Assembly: GCA_034667405.1 (NCBI GenBank)
Contig: JAXDJX010000026.1
Coordinates: forward strand, 124,001-188,000
From: JANXVR01 sp034667405
GTDB lineage: Bacteria; Actinomycetota; UBA4738; HRBIN12
DNA: 64,000 nucleotides
Direction: 5' to 3'
A program made the position numbers and the translations under genes. Below, piece after piece: positions 43,900-52,776 of this stretch (positions within the stretch are counted from its first letter, which is position 1; each line of letters starts with the position of its first letter). Below the pieces are notes generated by a model. That model made no database searches, had not been told where the DNA came from, and saw nothing but the letters and a program-made list of their open reading frames with translations.

Positions 43900-45329
43900 A
43901 TGTAGCCCAGATCGGCGAGGTGCGCCTCGATCTCGGCCTGCTGTTCAGGAGGGACGATGTCCCCATCCTGGGTGGCGGGTTCGAGGCGATCGCCGCGCGC
44001 GGCCTGGATCGCGAGCCGTAGCGTCGGCGCGCCATCGACGGGACCGTCAACGCGCTCGGCGCCCAGGGAGTCGACGGTCACCGTGGTCGCTCCGTCCGTG
44101 GCCTGCTCGATCGAACGCCGGAGCCTCGACCACTGCGATTCCGTGATGTGGAATCGATCTCCGGCAGCCTGCAGCTTCCGGACCCGACTCATCCCGGATT
44201 CGTACTGAGAGACCGCTGTGGGTCCAGGTGCCTCCCACGGACCGTGGACTCCGCCGGCCTGCGCCAGCACCCATGGCACACCCGTCAGCGGGAACACCCC
44301 CTTGTCAGATGGCAACGCCGGTGCGCCAGGGCCGGCGAACACCAGCGGGACATGGAGCAAACGGTCATCCAGCGAGGCCTGGTGTCCGATCAGGTGGTCC
44401 TCGCCCAGGTTCTCGCCGTGGTCCGACGTCACGACGATGAGTGTGTCCTCCAGCACGCCGTTCGCGTCCAGCGTTTCGAGCATCCGTCCCAGGAACCGGT
44501 CGGTGTAGGCGATCTCACCGGCGTAGAGCTCGCGGAACGTCGCCAGGGCGTCGTCCGGGATCTCGGCGGCACCGATGTTGTAGGCGACGGCGTGCGCGTC
44601 CATCAGGTACCGGCGCACCAGCTTCGGTCCGTGGAGGCGCCGCATCCCGCGGAGGGGATTGCATCCCCCCGGCGGGAGGTAGGGTGCATGCGGTTCGATG
44701 ATATTCACGAATCCGAAGAACGGCGCGTCGCCTCGCCGTGCCTCGGCCGCGATCGCCGTCACGGCATGAAGCGAACCGAAGTCTCGTCCGTTGCGTGCCT
44801 CCTGCATCTGGCGGACCGGACCTTTGACACGCGACCGGATCGAGGCGGGCAGCCGGTGAACCAAACGCCGCCGCACGACACCCTCGGCACCGCGCGGCCT
44901 GATCTTCGCCGGTCCCACCGGATGGAACACATCGAAGCCGAAGTCGAACCCCATGGGGGGTGTGATCCACACGTTCGCCGAGATGCCGAACGTCCGGTAC
45001 CCCCCGTCCCGCATGACGGCCGGGAGCCACCGGTCGGCGTTCCGGCCGATCGCCGGGGCGAGGGAGACGACCCGATCGTCCGCGTAGGCAGCGAGGCCGG
45101 TGACGCCGTGTTCGAAGGGGCGGAGTCCGCTGAAGAGCGAGGCGTGTGAGGGCACCGTCCACGGCGCAGCGGAGCGGGCGTGCGTCACGACCACACCGCG
45201 CGCGGCCAGTTCGTCGAAGATCGGTGTCCGCGCGCGGGCGCCCCAAGGACCGAAATGGTCGGCGCGAGCGGTGTCGAGCACCACGAGCAGGATGTTGGGC
45301 CTGTCGGGAACGGAGCTGGGGCCACTCAC
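43896..45329 (-). CDS. Sulfatase-superfamily protein with Thr nucleophile (paralogue 4)
   Basis: 477 residues. RPNILLVVLDTARADHFG, AAPWTVPSHASLFSG with Thr58, and VTSDHGENLGEDH mark the active site; the tail is HLADLGYI. It is the close sister of the gene at 38838. No formylglycine motif, signal peptide or membrane segment. The GTG start has TAAGGT 7 nt upstream. Function inferred only to the level of phosphate or sulfate ester chemistry on a cytosolic substrate. Confidence 0.82.
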   Translation of the reverse strand: MSGPSSVPDRPNILLVVLDTARADHFGPWGARARTPIFDELAARGVVVTHARSAAPWTVPSHASLFSGLRPFEHGVTGLAAYADDRVVSLAPAIGRNADRWLPAVMRDGGYRTFGISANVWITPPMGFDFGFDVFHPVGPAKIRPRGAEGVVRRRLVHRLPASIRSRVKGPVRQMQEARNGRDFGSLHAVTAIAAEARRGDAPFFGFVNIIEPHAPYLPPGGCNPLRGMRRLHGPKLVRRYLMDAHAVAYNIGAAEIPDDALATFRELYAGEIAYTDRFLGRMLETLDANGVLEDTLIVVTSDHGENLGEDHLIGHQASLDDRLLHVPLVFAGPGAPALPSDKGVFPLTGVPWVLAQAGGVHGPWEAPGPTAVSQYESGMSRVRKLQAAGDRFHITESQWSRLRRSIEQATDGATTVTVDSLGAERVDGPVDGAPTLRLAIQAARGDRLEPATQDGDIVPPEQQAEIEAHLADLGYI

Positions 45330-45336
45330 GGGCGCA

Positions 45337-45342
45337 ACCTTA
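45337..45342 (-). promoter_or_regulatory. -10 box TAAGGT, leaderless sulfatase-like gene
   Basis: Minus-strand TAAGGT ends 7 nt before the GTG at 45329. Confidence 0.5.
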
Positions 45343-45415
45343 CCGGCCGCGGCTGCGCCGGCGGGGTCTCCGAGGATGTCCGCCGGCCTTCACGGGCGCC
45401 AGCTTCCGAGCGGGG

Positions 45416-45421
45416 TAGGCT
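45416..45421 (+). promoter_or_regulatory. -10 box TAGGCT before aminotransferase
   Basis: TAGGCT ends 15 nt before the ATG at 45437, giving a very short leader of about 9 nt rather than none. Confidence 0.45.
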
Positions 45422-45436
45422 GACCTGATCGTCCCT

Positions 45437-46624
45437 ATGACCCAGCCAGCCGTGCCGCTCGCCATACCCGATATCGGCCCCGCCGAAGAGGCCGAGGTCC
45501 TTGAGGTCCTTCGCACCGGCCGGCTGGCGCTCGGACCGAAGAACCGTGAGTTCGAGCGGTTGGTGTCCGGTTTCACGGGAAGCGCCTGGGGGGCGGCGGT
45601 TTCCAGCGGCACATCCGGTCTCCACCTGGCGTTCCGCGCGGTGGGCGTGGGTGCTGACGACTGTGTGGTCACCTCGTCGTTCAGCTTCGTTGCCTCGGCG
45701 AACGCGTTCGCGTACGAGGGCGCGGCGCCGGTGTTCCTCGACATCGACCCGGAGACCCTCGCGATCAGCACGACGGCGTTGTCCGATTACCTGGGATCGT
45801 GCAAGGAACGGGACGGCGCGCTCCACGACCCGGACACGGGGCGACGGGTGGGCGCCGTCGAACCTGTCGACATCTTCGGCCACCCCGTGCATCTGGACCG
45901 GATCCGTGAGCTGACCGATCCCTGGCGGATCGCGGTGGTGTCGGACAGCTGTGAGGCCCTGGGTTCCCGGTGGCGTCGCGACGACGGCACGTGGGTCCAC
46001 GCAGGGGCCACCGCAGACGCTGCGGCGTTCGCGTTCTACCCGAACAAGCAGATCACCACGGGCGAGGGCGGGATGGTGGTCGGCGCCGATCCGGCCGTCG
46101 AGGATCAGGTCGTGAGCCAGCGCAACCAGGGACGCCGGCCGGGAGACGCATGGCTCTTCCACACGAGACTCGGCTTCAACTACCGCATGAGCGAACTCCA
46201 AGCGGCGGTCGGCGTTGCACAGATGCGTCGCATCGACGAGCTTCTCGCCCGGCGAGCCGTGGTCGCGAACTGGTACGCCGAGGCTCTGGCGGACGTGCAC
46301 GAGGTCACGACCCCCGCGCACGCCGAGTGGGCCAAGCCCGCGTTGTTCGTCATGCATCTGCGTGTCGCCGACGGTATCGACCGCGATCGCCTGGTCGAAC
46401 GGATGAACGCCGATGGGGTGGAGACGAAGGCTTACTTCGAACCGCCGATCCATCGTCAGCCGGTCTATGCCGGCCGCACCGAATGCATCCCCGCGCCACT
46501 CCTTGAGACCGAACGTGCTTCGTCGAACAGGCTCATCGTCCCGTTCTTCGGCACCATGACGCGCGACCAGGTCGACCGAGTTGCGGCGACGCTGCGCGCG
46601 GCGCTCGGCGGGAGGAATACGTGA
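45437..46624 (+). CDS. DegT/DnrJ/EryC1/StrS sugar aminotransferase
   Basis: 395 residues, fold type I PLP enzyme. SSGTSGLHLAFRAVGVG binds the cofactor phosphate, SFVASANAFAYEGAAPVFLD is the core (20 residues), and FAFYPNKQITTGEGGM carries the Schiff-base lysine. It is of the PglE type that aminates C4 of a UDP-4-keto-6-deoxy sugar. The stop overlaps the GTG of the matching 4,6-dehydratase, the strongest argument for that substrate. Confidence 0.92.
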   Translation: MTQPAVPLAIPDIGPAEEAEVLEVLRTGRLALGPKNREFERLVSGFTGSAWGAAVSSGTSGLHLAFRAVGVGADDCVVTSSFSFVASANAFAYEGAAPVFLDIDPETLAISTTALSDYLGSCKERDGALHDPDTGRRVGAVEPVDIFGHPVHLDRIRELTDPWRIAVVSDSCEALGSRWRRDDGTWVHAGATADAAAFAFYPNKQITTGEGGMVVGADPAVEDQVVSQRNQGRRPGDAWLFHTRLGFNYRMSELQAAVGVAQMRRIDELLARRAVVANWYAEALADVHEVTTPAHAEWAKPALFVMHLRVADGIDRDRLVERMNADGVETKAYFEPPIHRQPVYAGRTECIPAPLLETERASSNRLIVPFFGTMTRDQVDRVAATLRAALGGRNT

Positions 46625-48567
46625 CGCGATTGCGCATGTGGCTCGAACCCACCGGCTTGAAGAGGATCGTGTTCTTCGTTCTGGCCGATGTCGCGGTAGC
46701 GGTCGCGGCGATGTACGCGGCGTTCTGGCTCCGGTTCGACTATCGGGTGCCTCCCCAGTATTGGCGAGCCGTGCCCATCTACATCCTGTTCGCCGTCGGA
46801 CCCGTCGTGTTCACCAACTCGCTATTCCATCTCTACAACCTGACCTGGCGGTTCGTCGGCACTAGAGATGTGGTGAACGTCTTCGCCTCGACGCTCGTGG
46901 CAACTCTGGCATGGGGCCTGGTCACCTACGTCCTTCAGGATCCCCTTTCACACTCCAGTGCTCACTACCCGAAGCTGCCCAACTCCATCCTCGGGTTGTT
47001 CCCGGTCCTCCTATTGATCGGGGTTGGGGGAGTGCGGATGGCCAAGCGCGTCGTGGCGGTCACCCAGCGCAAGGGCCGCCTCGACGAGAAGCGGCTACTG
47101 CTCATCGGTGGCGGCCGTACCGGCGAGCGCCTGATCTATCAGATCCTCCACGACCGGATGACGCAGTACCGGGTCGTCGGAGTCATCGACGACGACGTGA
47201 ACAAGCTTGGGACCTATCTGCATGGGGTTCGCATCCTGGGCGGACGCGCGGCCATGACCGCCGTCATCGAACGCGAACGGGTCGACGAGGTCCTGGTTGC
47301 GATGCCGGGGGCGGCGGGCTCGGTGGTGCGACGATTCGTCGTGGACGCGCGCGCGGCGGGCGCGCCGATGGTTCGGATCATGCCGTCCATGACCGACATG
47401 CTGGAAGGACGCGTTTCGCTCTCCGAGGTGCGGGAGGTTGAGGTCGAGGACCTCCTTCAACGCGCGCCGGCCAAGCTCGACATGACGGCGGTCGGCGAGT
47501 TCATCTACGGTCGAACAGTCGTGGTTACGGGATCCGCGGGATCGATCGGGGCGGAGCTCTCCCGCCAGATCGCGCGTTTCCGTCCCGGCCGGCTCATCCT
47601 CTGCGATCAGAACGAGAGCGGTCTCTTCGGGCTCGAACATGAGCTCCGCCGTGTGGCTCCGGGAGTGCCGCTGTTCGTCGAGATCGGCGACGTGCGGGAC
47701 CGAGAACGGATGCGGCAGATGTTCCGCCAGTATCACCCGCAAGTCGTGTTCCACGCGGCCGCCTACAAGCACGTGCCGCTCATGGAACTGCACCCGCAGG
47801 AGGCGGTGCTGACCAACGTCATGGGTACCTCGGTGGTGGCCCAGGTGGCGGCCGAGACCGGCGCCGAGGCGTTCGTGCTCATCTCAACGGACAAGGCCGT
47901 GAATCCGACCAGCGTCATGGGGGCGACGAAACGCGCCGCCGAAATGCTCATCCGCCGGTTCAACGAAACCACGGCGACACGGTTCGTCGCTGTTCGGTTC
48001 GGCAACGTGTTGGGCAGCCGCGGATCGCTGGTGCCGCTTCTCCAGGAGCAGATCAAACGAGGAGGGCCCATCACCGTCACCCACCCCGATATGGAGCGCT
48101 ACTTCATGACCGTCCCTGAGAGTGTCCGCCTCATCCTCAAGGCGGCCACCCTCGGTGCAGGGGGCGAGGTCTTCGTATTGGACATGGGCGAACCCGTTCG
48201 GATCATGGACCTGGCGGAGGCCCTCATCCGTCTCAGCGGACTGGAACCCGATGTGGACGTTCCGATCCAATTCACCGGTGTACGTCCGGGGGAGAAGCTC
48301 CGGGAAGAACTTCTGCTGGCGGAGGAAGGCACCGACACCACCAGGGTCGAACAGATCTTCGTTGCCCGGATGGGGATCGAGCCCGACCCTGAGGCGTTGG
48401 AGCGCGGCGTCGCACTCCTGATCGACGCGGCCGAGCAAGGAAACCGTGGTCGTATCCGAGCCTTGCTGCAGGAACTGGTGATCACCTTCCACCCCGGGCA
48501 TGGCGCCAGCGACGAGATGTTCGCTGAGTTCCTGGAGGTCATGTCGGAGGCCGGGGGACCCCGCTAG
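46621..48567 (+). CDS. Membrane UDP-GlcNAc 4,6-dehydratase (PglF/WbpM/CapD type)
   Basis: 648 residues. Four membrane helices lie in residues about 10-145, followed by a CoA-binding-like Rossmann region (RLLLIGGGRTGERLIYQIL) and the catalytic SDR domain from about residue 300 (VVTGSAGSIGAELSRQIA). The active site reads STDKAVNPTSVMGATKR, with Asp-Lys and Met replacing the usual Tyr, as in the long-form inverting and retaining dehydratases. It makes a UDP-4-keto-6-deoxy-hexosamine for the overlapping aminotransferase. Confidence 0.94.
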   Translation: MTRLRMWLEPTGLKRIVFFVLADVAVAVAAMYAAFWLRFDYRVPPQYWRAVPIYILFAVGPVVFTNSLFHLYNLTWRFVGTRDVVNVFASTLVATLAWGLVTYVLQDPLSHSSAHYPKLPNSILGLFPVLLLIGVGGVRMAKRVVAVTQRKGRLDEKRLLLIGGGRTGERLIYQILHDRMTQYRVVGVIDDDVNKLGTYLHGVRILGGRAAMTAVIERERVDEVLVAMPGAAGSVVRRFVVDARAAGAPMVRIMPSMTDMLEGRVSLSEVREVEVEDLLQRAPAKLDMTAVGEFIYGRTVVVTGSAGSIGAELSRQIARFRPGRLILCDQNESGLFGLEHELRRVAPGVPLFVEIGDVRDRERMRQMFRQYHPQVVFHAAAYKHVPLMELHPQEAVLTNVMGTSVVAQVAAETGAEAFVLISTDKAVNPTSVMGATKRAAEMLIRRFNETTATRFVAVRFGNVLGSRGSLVPLLQEQIKRGGPITVTHPDMERYFMTVPESVRLILKAATLGAGGEVFVLDMGEPVRIMDLAEALIRLSGLEPDVDVPIQFTGVRPGEKLREELLLAEEGTDTTRVEQIFVARMGIEPDPEALERGVALLIDAAEQGNRGRIRALLQELVITFHPGHGASDEMFAEFLEVMSEAGGPR

Positions 48568-49598
48568 TGCCGGGCAGGACCACGCGGCATAGCATCGAGC
48601 CCGGGCACACGCAGATCCTGGGCAAGGGCGACCTGACGCTCGGCGATCTTTGCCTGGTCACCGGAGGTGCGGGATTCATCGGCTCCAATCTCGTCCACGC
48701 CCTGCTCCGCCAGGGGATGAGGGTTCGCGTGTTCGACAACCTGTCCACGGGGCGGCTGGTCAATCTCGAGGACCTCATCGGCGACGTCGACTTCGTCGAA
48801 GGCGATATCCGCGACCTCGGTGCCATCGGCGCGGCAACGCAAGGGGCCTCGGTGGTCTTCCACGAGGCCGCGATCCCATCCGTCGCCCGAAGCGTGGCCG
48901 ACCCCCTGAGTTCGAACGACGTGAACGTGACCGGGACGCTCAATGTGCTGTTGGCGGCGCGAGACGCGAGTGTGCAGCGCGTCGTGTTCGCCTCCAGCTC
49001 GTCGGTGTACGGGGACCAGGAAACGCTTCCGGTCCATGAGGGGCTGTTGCCGATCCCGCTCAGCCCCTACGGCGTGACGAAGCTGGCCGGCGAACGATAC
49101 ATGCGCTCGTTCTTCGAGGTCTACGCCTTGCCCACCGTCAGCCTCCGCTACTTCAACGTGTACGGCCCGCGGCAGGACCCCAGGGCCGAATACGCGGCGG
49201 TCGTGCCCAAGTTCATCTTGTCGGCGCTCGAAGCCGAACCGATGACCATCTTCGGTGACGGCGAGCAGACGCGGGACTTCACCTACGTCGGTGACGTCGT
49301 CCAGGCCAACCTGATGGCCGCGGACTCAACGCCTGATGCGTGGGGCGGCGTGTTCAACACGGCGGTCGGGGATAGGCACAGTGTGAATCAGTTGGCGCAG
49401 GCCGTGCTCGGTTCGGTCGCCCTTCCTTCGGCAGAGCCGGTGTACGAGCCGGCGCGGACCGGTGACGTGCGGGAGAGCCACGCGGATGTCTCCGCCGGCC
49501 TGCGGGTGCTTGGGTTCTCGCCCGAATACCGGTTCGAGGATGGGATCGCCCGGACCGTGGCGTGGTTCGGGGAACAACGGGACCTGGGGCTCCTCTAG
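48567..49598 (+). CDS. Extended SDR NAD-dependent UDP-sugar epimerase
   Basis: 343 residues. LCLVTGGAGFIGSNLVHALL is the NAD loop (20 residues), FASSSSVYGD and SPYGVTKLAGE give the Ser-Tyr-Lys triad, and RDFTYVGDVVQ binds the nucleotide. It resembles GalE/WbpP-type C4 epimerases of UDP-GlcNAc, UDP-GlcNAcA or UDP-glucuronate. The start overlaps the dehydratase stop by 1 nt (TAGTG), so the three sugar genes form one operon. The first 25 residues are an extension before the fold; an internal start is possible. Confidence 0.9.
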   Translation: MPGRTTRHSIEPGHTQILGKGDLTLGDLCLVTGGAGFIGSNLVHALLRQGMRVRVFDNLSTGRLVNLEDLIGDVDFVEGDIRDLGAIGAATQGASVVFHEAAIPSVARSVADPLSSNDVNVTGTLNVLLAARDASVQRVVFASSSSVYGDQETLPVHEGLLPIPLSPYGVTKLAGERYMRSFFEVYALPTVSLRYFNVYGPRQDPRAEYAAVVPKFILSALEAEPMTIFGDGEQTRDFTYVGDVVQANLMAADSTPDAWGGVFNTAVGDRHSVNQLAQAVLGSVALPSAEPVYEPARTGDVRESHADVSAGLRVLGFSPEYRFEDGIARTVAWFGEQRDLGLL

Positions 49599-49620
49599 CG
49601 ACCGTTCGATCTTCGCGTTG

Positions 49621-50124
49621 CTACCAGTGGGATCCGTACGTCTGAAGATCGCTCCGGCCACAGCTTGCCGACGTGGCGTAGTCCGTTCCCGCGCCATCAA
49701 CATCACGCAGGTAGTAACACGTTTCGCTCAAGCTCTTGGCCATGATGTAGATGGTGTTGCCGGGCGCGAGGTACAGGTAGACCGGACCGGCGGCCGCGGG
49801 CGTATCTGCCGTGACATAGACGAAGCTCGGCTCTTCGGCTCCCATCGCCGCGATGTCGTCGGTGTAGGCGGCGTGACCGCTGAAGATGATCTTCTCGACC
49901 GAGTACACGTTGGTGATGTCAGATTGAACCGCACGATCCTGGCTCCGTTCCTGGGATCCGAGCAGGGCGGGGAGCCCGATGATCAGTAGGAGCGCGATGA
50001 CGAGCAGGATCACCATGAGCTCCACCAGGGAGTAGCCGTGGCCTCCGCGCATCGCACCAGCTGTGCCGGTGAGGGCACGCTGTAGCCATGGGGTGTTTCG
50101 CCCGACGGTCATCCAAGTGCTCAT
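49621..50124 (-). CDS. Type IV pilin/pseudopilin-like protein
   Basis: About 167 residues. GGHGYSLVELMVILLVIALL is the class III signal: cleavage after Gly, then Tyr/Phe-like first residue and Glu at position 5, followed by the hydrophobic stem helix. The C-terminal half has a cysteine pair (CYYLRDVDGAGTDYATSASC) likely forming the D-region disulfide. The start is uncertain: ATG 50124 gives a 30-residue leader, ATG 50052 gives the short 5-residue leader typical of type IVa pilins. No other pilus genes are nearby, so it needs an assembly machine elsewhere. Confidence 0.78.
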   Translation of the reverse strand: MSTWMTVGRNTPWLQRALTGTAGAMRGGHGYSLVELMVILLVIALLLIIGLPALLGSQERSQDRAVQSDITNVYSVEKIIFSGHAAYTDDIAAMGAEEPSFVYVTADTPAAAGPVYLYLAPGNTIYIMAKSLSETCYYLRDVDGAGTDYATSASCGRSDLQTYGSHW

Positions 50125-50183
50125 CGGCCGGGGAGTGCCGAACTTGAGGTTTGGTGAACGTGTCCTCACCTGTGCCGTGGGCG

Positions 50184-50189
50184 TAGCAT
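50184..50189 (+). promoter_or_regulatory. -10 box TAGCAT before tRNA-Leu
   Basis: TAGCAT ends 8 nt before the mature tRNA 5' end, the same spacing seen before leaderless coding genes. Confidence 0.45.
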
Positions 50190-50197
50190 CAACGCAA

Positions 50198-50281
50198 GCC
50201 CGGGTGTCGGAATCGGTAGACGACGGCGCCTTAAAAGCGCTTGCCCTTCGGGGCGTGTGGGTTCGAGTCCCACCCCGGGCA
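50198..50281 (+). tRNA. tRNA-Leu (anticodon UAA)
   Basis: 84 nt with a long variable arm (class II). Acceptor GCCCGGG pairs with CCCGGGC; the anticodon loop CTTAAAA gives TAA; the variable arm is built on TGCCCTTCGGGGCG; the T arm contains GGTTCGAGTCC. CCA is not encoded. No integrase lies next to it. Confidence 0.95.
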
Positions 50282-50295
50282 CGGCCGGTGTTGCC

Positions 50296-51444
50296 TCAAC
50301 ACGCCTCAACGATGAAGGTCTGAGGACTTGAGGAGATCGACCCTGCGGCGAACACCTGACCCGTCGGCAGCGCGGCGATATCGACGAGGCCACTTCTGCC
50401 GGCTACCGGGTCCGGAGCCGCGACGGTCGTCCAGGCTCCGCCGGCTGATCGGGCCGCCAGCGTATCCGGGTTCGGCGGAGGGGATGCCCATTGGGACCCG
50501 ACCGCCCAGAGGTCATTGGCAGATACGGCGGCGACCCCGAAGAGGTTGCCGTTACCGGATGTGGACGGCGCGGTCACCTTCGTCCACACCGAGCCGTTCC
50601 AATGCTCGATGAGGGGGATCGAGTCCTGTTGACCGGTAGCCCACACGTTGGAGGCGGTGACGGCCGTGACACCGAGGAGCTGCGCGGCGTCCCCGGGATC
50701 AGGTGCCGACACCAGCGACCAGGACGACCCGTCCCAGTGCTCCACCACGACATGCGAAAGGCCCACGCTTCCACCGACCGCCCAGGCATCCGTCGGTGAG
50801 ATGACCGCGACGTCGTTGAAAACGACCGTGATCTCTGCGGCCACCGGTGGCAGGGCCATCGGGACCACGGTCCAATGAGATCCATCCCAATGGAGCGCGA
50901 TCGGGTTCGCATTCCCGGTCCCGTCGGCGTAGTTGCGTCCCACGACCCATAGATCGCTGCCGGTCCCGCGAACGGCAAGGGCGACGAATGAAAGGTTCAC
51001 GGGTAGGGACACGCGCGTCCAGAAGGATCCGTTCCACCGCTCGATCGCGTAACCGGCACTGCCACCGTTCGCGAGTTGCGCTCCTCCGACGATCCAGGCT
51101 TGGGTCGGCGACACTGCTTGGAGTCCATATGGTTCGACCTTGCGCGGGGTGTCGATGCGCACCTTGCTCCACGAGGCTCCATCGAAGTGCATCGTGAACC
51201 CGCGGTCCGATGGGTCGGTGTCCGCGCGGGTGAAGGTGCCGGAAACCCAGACGTCGGTCGGCGACAGCGCGGAAGGTGAATACAACTGCGACCTGACCCC
51301 AAAGGCAGGACTGGCCATCTGGTGGAACACGCCGTCACAGGCAACGGTCGCCGCCGACGCCGCGCGGGAGGGCTGGACCAGTACGAGGGTCAGCATGATC
51401 GTCGGCAGGATCCTGGCTAGGGCTCGGCGTAGTCCTCGCATCAT
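50296..51444 (-). CDS. Secreted beta-propeller-like repeat protein
   Basis: 382 residues from ATG 51444, with a signal peptide (ILPTIMLTLVLVQPSRAASA). Six or more repeats of about 45-50 residues follow, each pairing a strand such as VSPTDAWAVGG with another such as VEHWDGSSWSLVSAP. This suggests a six- or seven-bladed propeller in the extracellular space. No catalytic motif is seen. GGAGA lies a few bases upstream of the start. It follows the next gene on the minus strand after a 28-nt gap, so they may be an operon. Confidence 0.75.
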   Translation of the reverse strand: MMRGLRRALARILPTIMLTLVLVQPSRAASAATVACDGVFHQMASPAFGVRSQLYSPSALSPTDVWVSGTFTRADTDPSDRGFTMHFDGASWSKVRIDTPRKVEPYGLQAVSPTQAWIVGGAQLANGGSAGYAIERWNGSFWTRVSLPVNLSFVALAVRGTGSDLWVVGRNYADGTGNANPIALHWDGSHWTVVPMALPPVAAEITVVFNDVAVISPTDAWAVGGSVGLSHVVVEHWDGSSWSLVSAPDPGDAAQLLGVTAVTASNVWATGQQDSIPLIEHWNGSVWTKVTAPSTSGNGNLFGVAAVSANDLWAVGSQWASPPPNPDTLAARSAGGAWTTVAAPDPVAGRSGLVDIAALPTGQVFAAGSISSSPQTFIVEAC

Positions 51445-51472
51445 GGTGTCTCCATTCCGTTGGGGGATCGGG

Positions 51473-52681
51473 CTATGAGACCTGGACACGGCGCCAGCGC
51501 ACGTTGTCACTGGGCGCCGCATCTTTGTAGTGGAGGATGGTCGCGACTGCTCGGAACCTGGCGATCCCGACGTCGGCCGGCCCGAACGAGACCGTGAACC
51601 CGAAGGGGACCAGGCGATACGGGCGGACGATCTTCGTCTTGGTCCCTACGAGTGCGTACGTACCGCCCTGCAGGCGTCGATACAGATCGACTCGTACCTC
51701 TTCCACGAGGATGGGGGTTGTGACAGGAGCGCGCAGCGTCCGCGTGCTGCCGACCACCGCCGTATGGGCTCCCGCGAGCCGCGTCATGGTGACGTCGTGG
51801 ATCAATTGTTCGATCTTCACGTCGCTGTGTCCGATGAAGCTATCGGTCGCCACCTGGAGGTAGTACGTGGTCCCTGCCGTCTCTGGGAGGTCGATCACGC
51901 TGTAGTACGGCTCGCCGCCGTTGCAGTCGACCAGCGTTAGATCGGTCAGAGATGTGCCCGTGTAGATATAGGCACCCGTGTACTCGTTCAGCGTGATCCT
52001 CGCGGTTTGATCGGCTGGTGCGGTGAACGTGTACCACGTCGTGTGCTGCGGCGCGTCATTCACGCACGGCGTACGGGGCTCCCCCACCTCTCTCGTCGCG
52101 TTCGCGCTGACCTGGCTGTCGCTGAAGGGCAGCGACGTGACACTGGTGGCGTTCGCGAAGTCGTCGTTAGCCGGCCGCGGAGGCTTGACGAGAGAGACGG
52201 TCAAGCTCCCGGCAGCGTTGTCTCCGCTGCCCACCATGATCCGGTACTTCGTTCCGATCACGGGATCGAAGTAGATGGTCACGGTGTTGCCATACGTTGC
52301 CGCACACCTGATCTCGGTGTTGGCGCTCGGGATACCATCGTAGATGGAGGCCTCGGGCGAATAGTTCGCCGATGCCGTGAACTGTAGCGTGGCGCTCGTT
52401 GCCGCCGTGTAGGTGAACCACACCGTCGCCACCGGAGACTGCTGCCCGGAAAGCAGGCAATCCCTCGGGTCGCTCGAGTCGGTGCTCGTCCCTGAGGTGT
52501 CCTCCGTCGTTTGGAACGGCAGTGAAGAGATGGGCGTCGCACCCGAGAGGTGATCGTTGGCGGGAGGAGTCGCCGCATGTGCGACGCCAGCGACGCCTAT
52601 GGCCGTCAACGCCACGATGGATGCGAAGGTCAGCCTCAAACAAGCACTTACAGACCGGTTACCACCCATCGATGCCCCCAT
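51473..52681 (-). CDS. Secreted protein with two PPC-like beta domains
   Basis: About 402 residues. A signal peptide (LTFASIVALTAIGVAGVAHA) is followed by two related domains, PPANDHLSGATPISSLPF... and RPANDDFANATSVTSLPF..., each carrying a WFTYTA or WYTFTA strand as in pre-peptidase C-terminal domains, then a C-terminal Ig-like region. Such domains mediate secretion or surface binding; there is no enzyme. ATG 52681 is given; ATG 52669 is an alternative. Confidence 0.7.
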   Translation of the reverse strand: MGASMGGNRSVSACLRLTFASIVALTAIGVAGVAHAATPPANDHLSGATPISSLPFQTTEDTSGTSTDSSDPRDCLLSGQQSPVATVWFTYTAATSATLQFTASANYSPEASIYDGIPSANTEIRCAATYGNTVTIYFDPVIGTKYRIMVGSGDNAAGSLTVSLVKPPRPANDDFANATSVTSLPFSDSQVSANATREVGEPRTPCVNDAPQHTTWYTFTAPADQTARITLNEYTGAYIYTGTSLTDLTLVDCNGGEPYYSVIDLPETAGTTYYLQVATDSFIGHSDVKIEQLIHDVTMTRLAGAHTAVVGSTRTLRAPVTTPILVEEVRVDLYRRLQGGTYALVGTKTKIVRPYRLVPFGFTVSFGPADVGIARFRAVATILHYKDAAPSDNVRWRRVQVS

Positions 52682-52776
52682 CCCTAGTTCCGCCGTCCTC
52701 GGACTAGGAGGACATCGAGGTCGGACGCTACCGCACCGGTGCGTCATTTCGCAACGTGCAGAAGCAGGGCTTTGGA

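Noticed and set aside
28640..49598. Recently acquired genomic island
   Set aside because: GC content, start-codon use and the TAnnnT promoters look the same as in the housekeeping parts; no mobility genes.
50198..50281. tRNA-Leu as an integration site of a mobile element
   Set aside because: No integrase, phage or transposase gene and no repeated tRNA 3' end noticed nearby.
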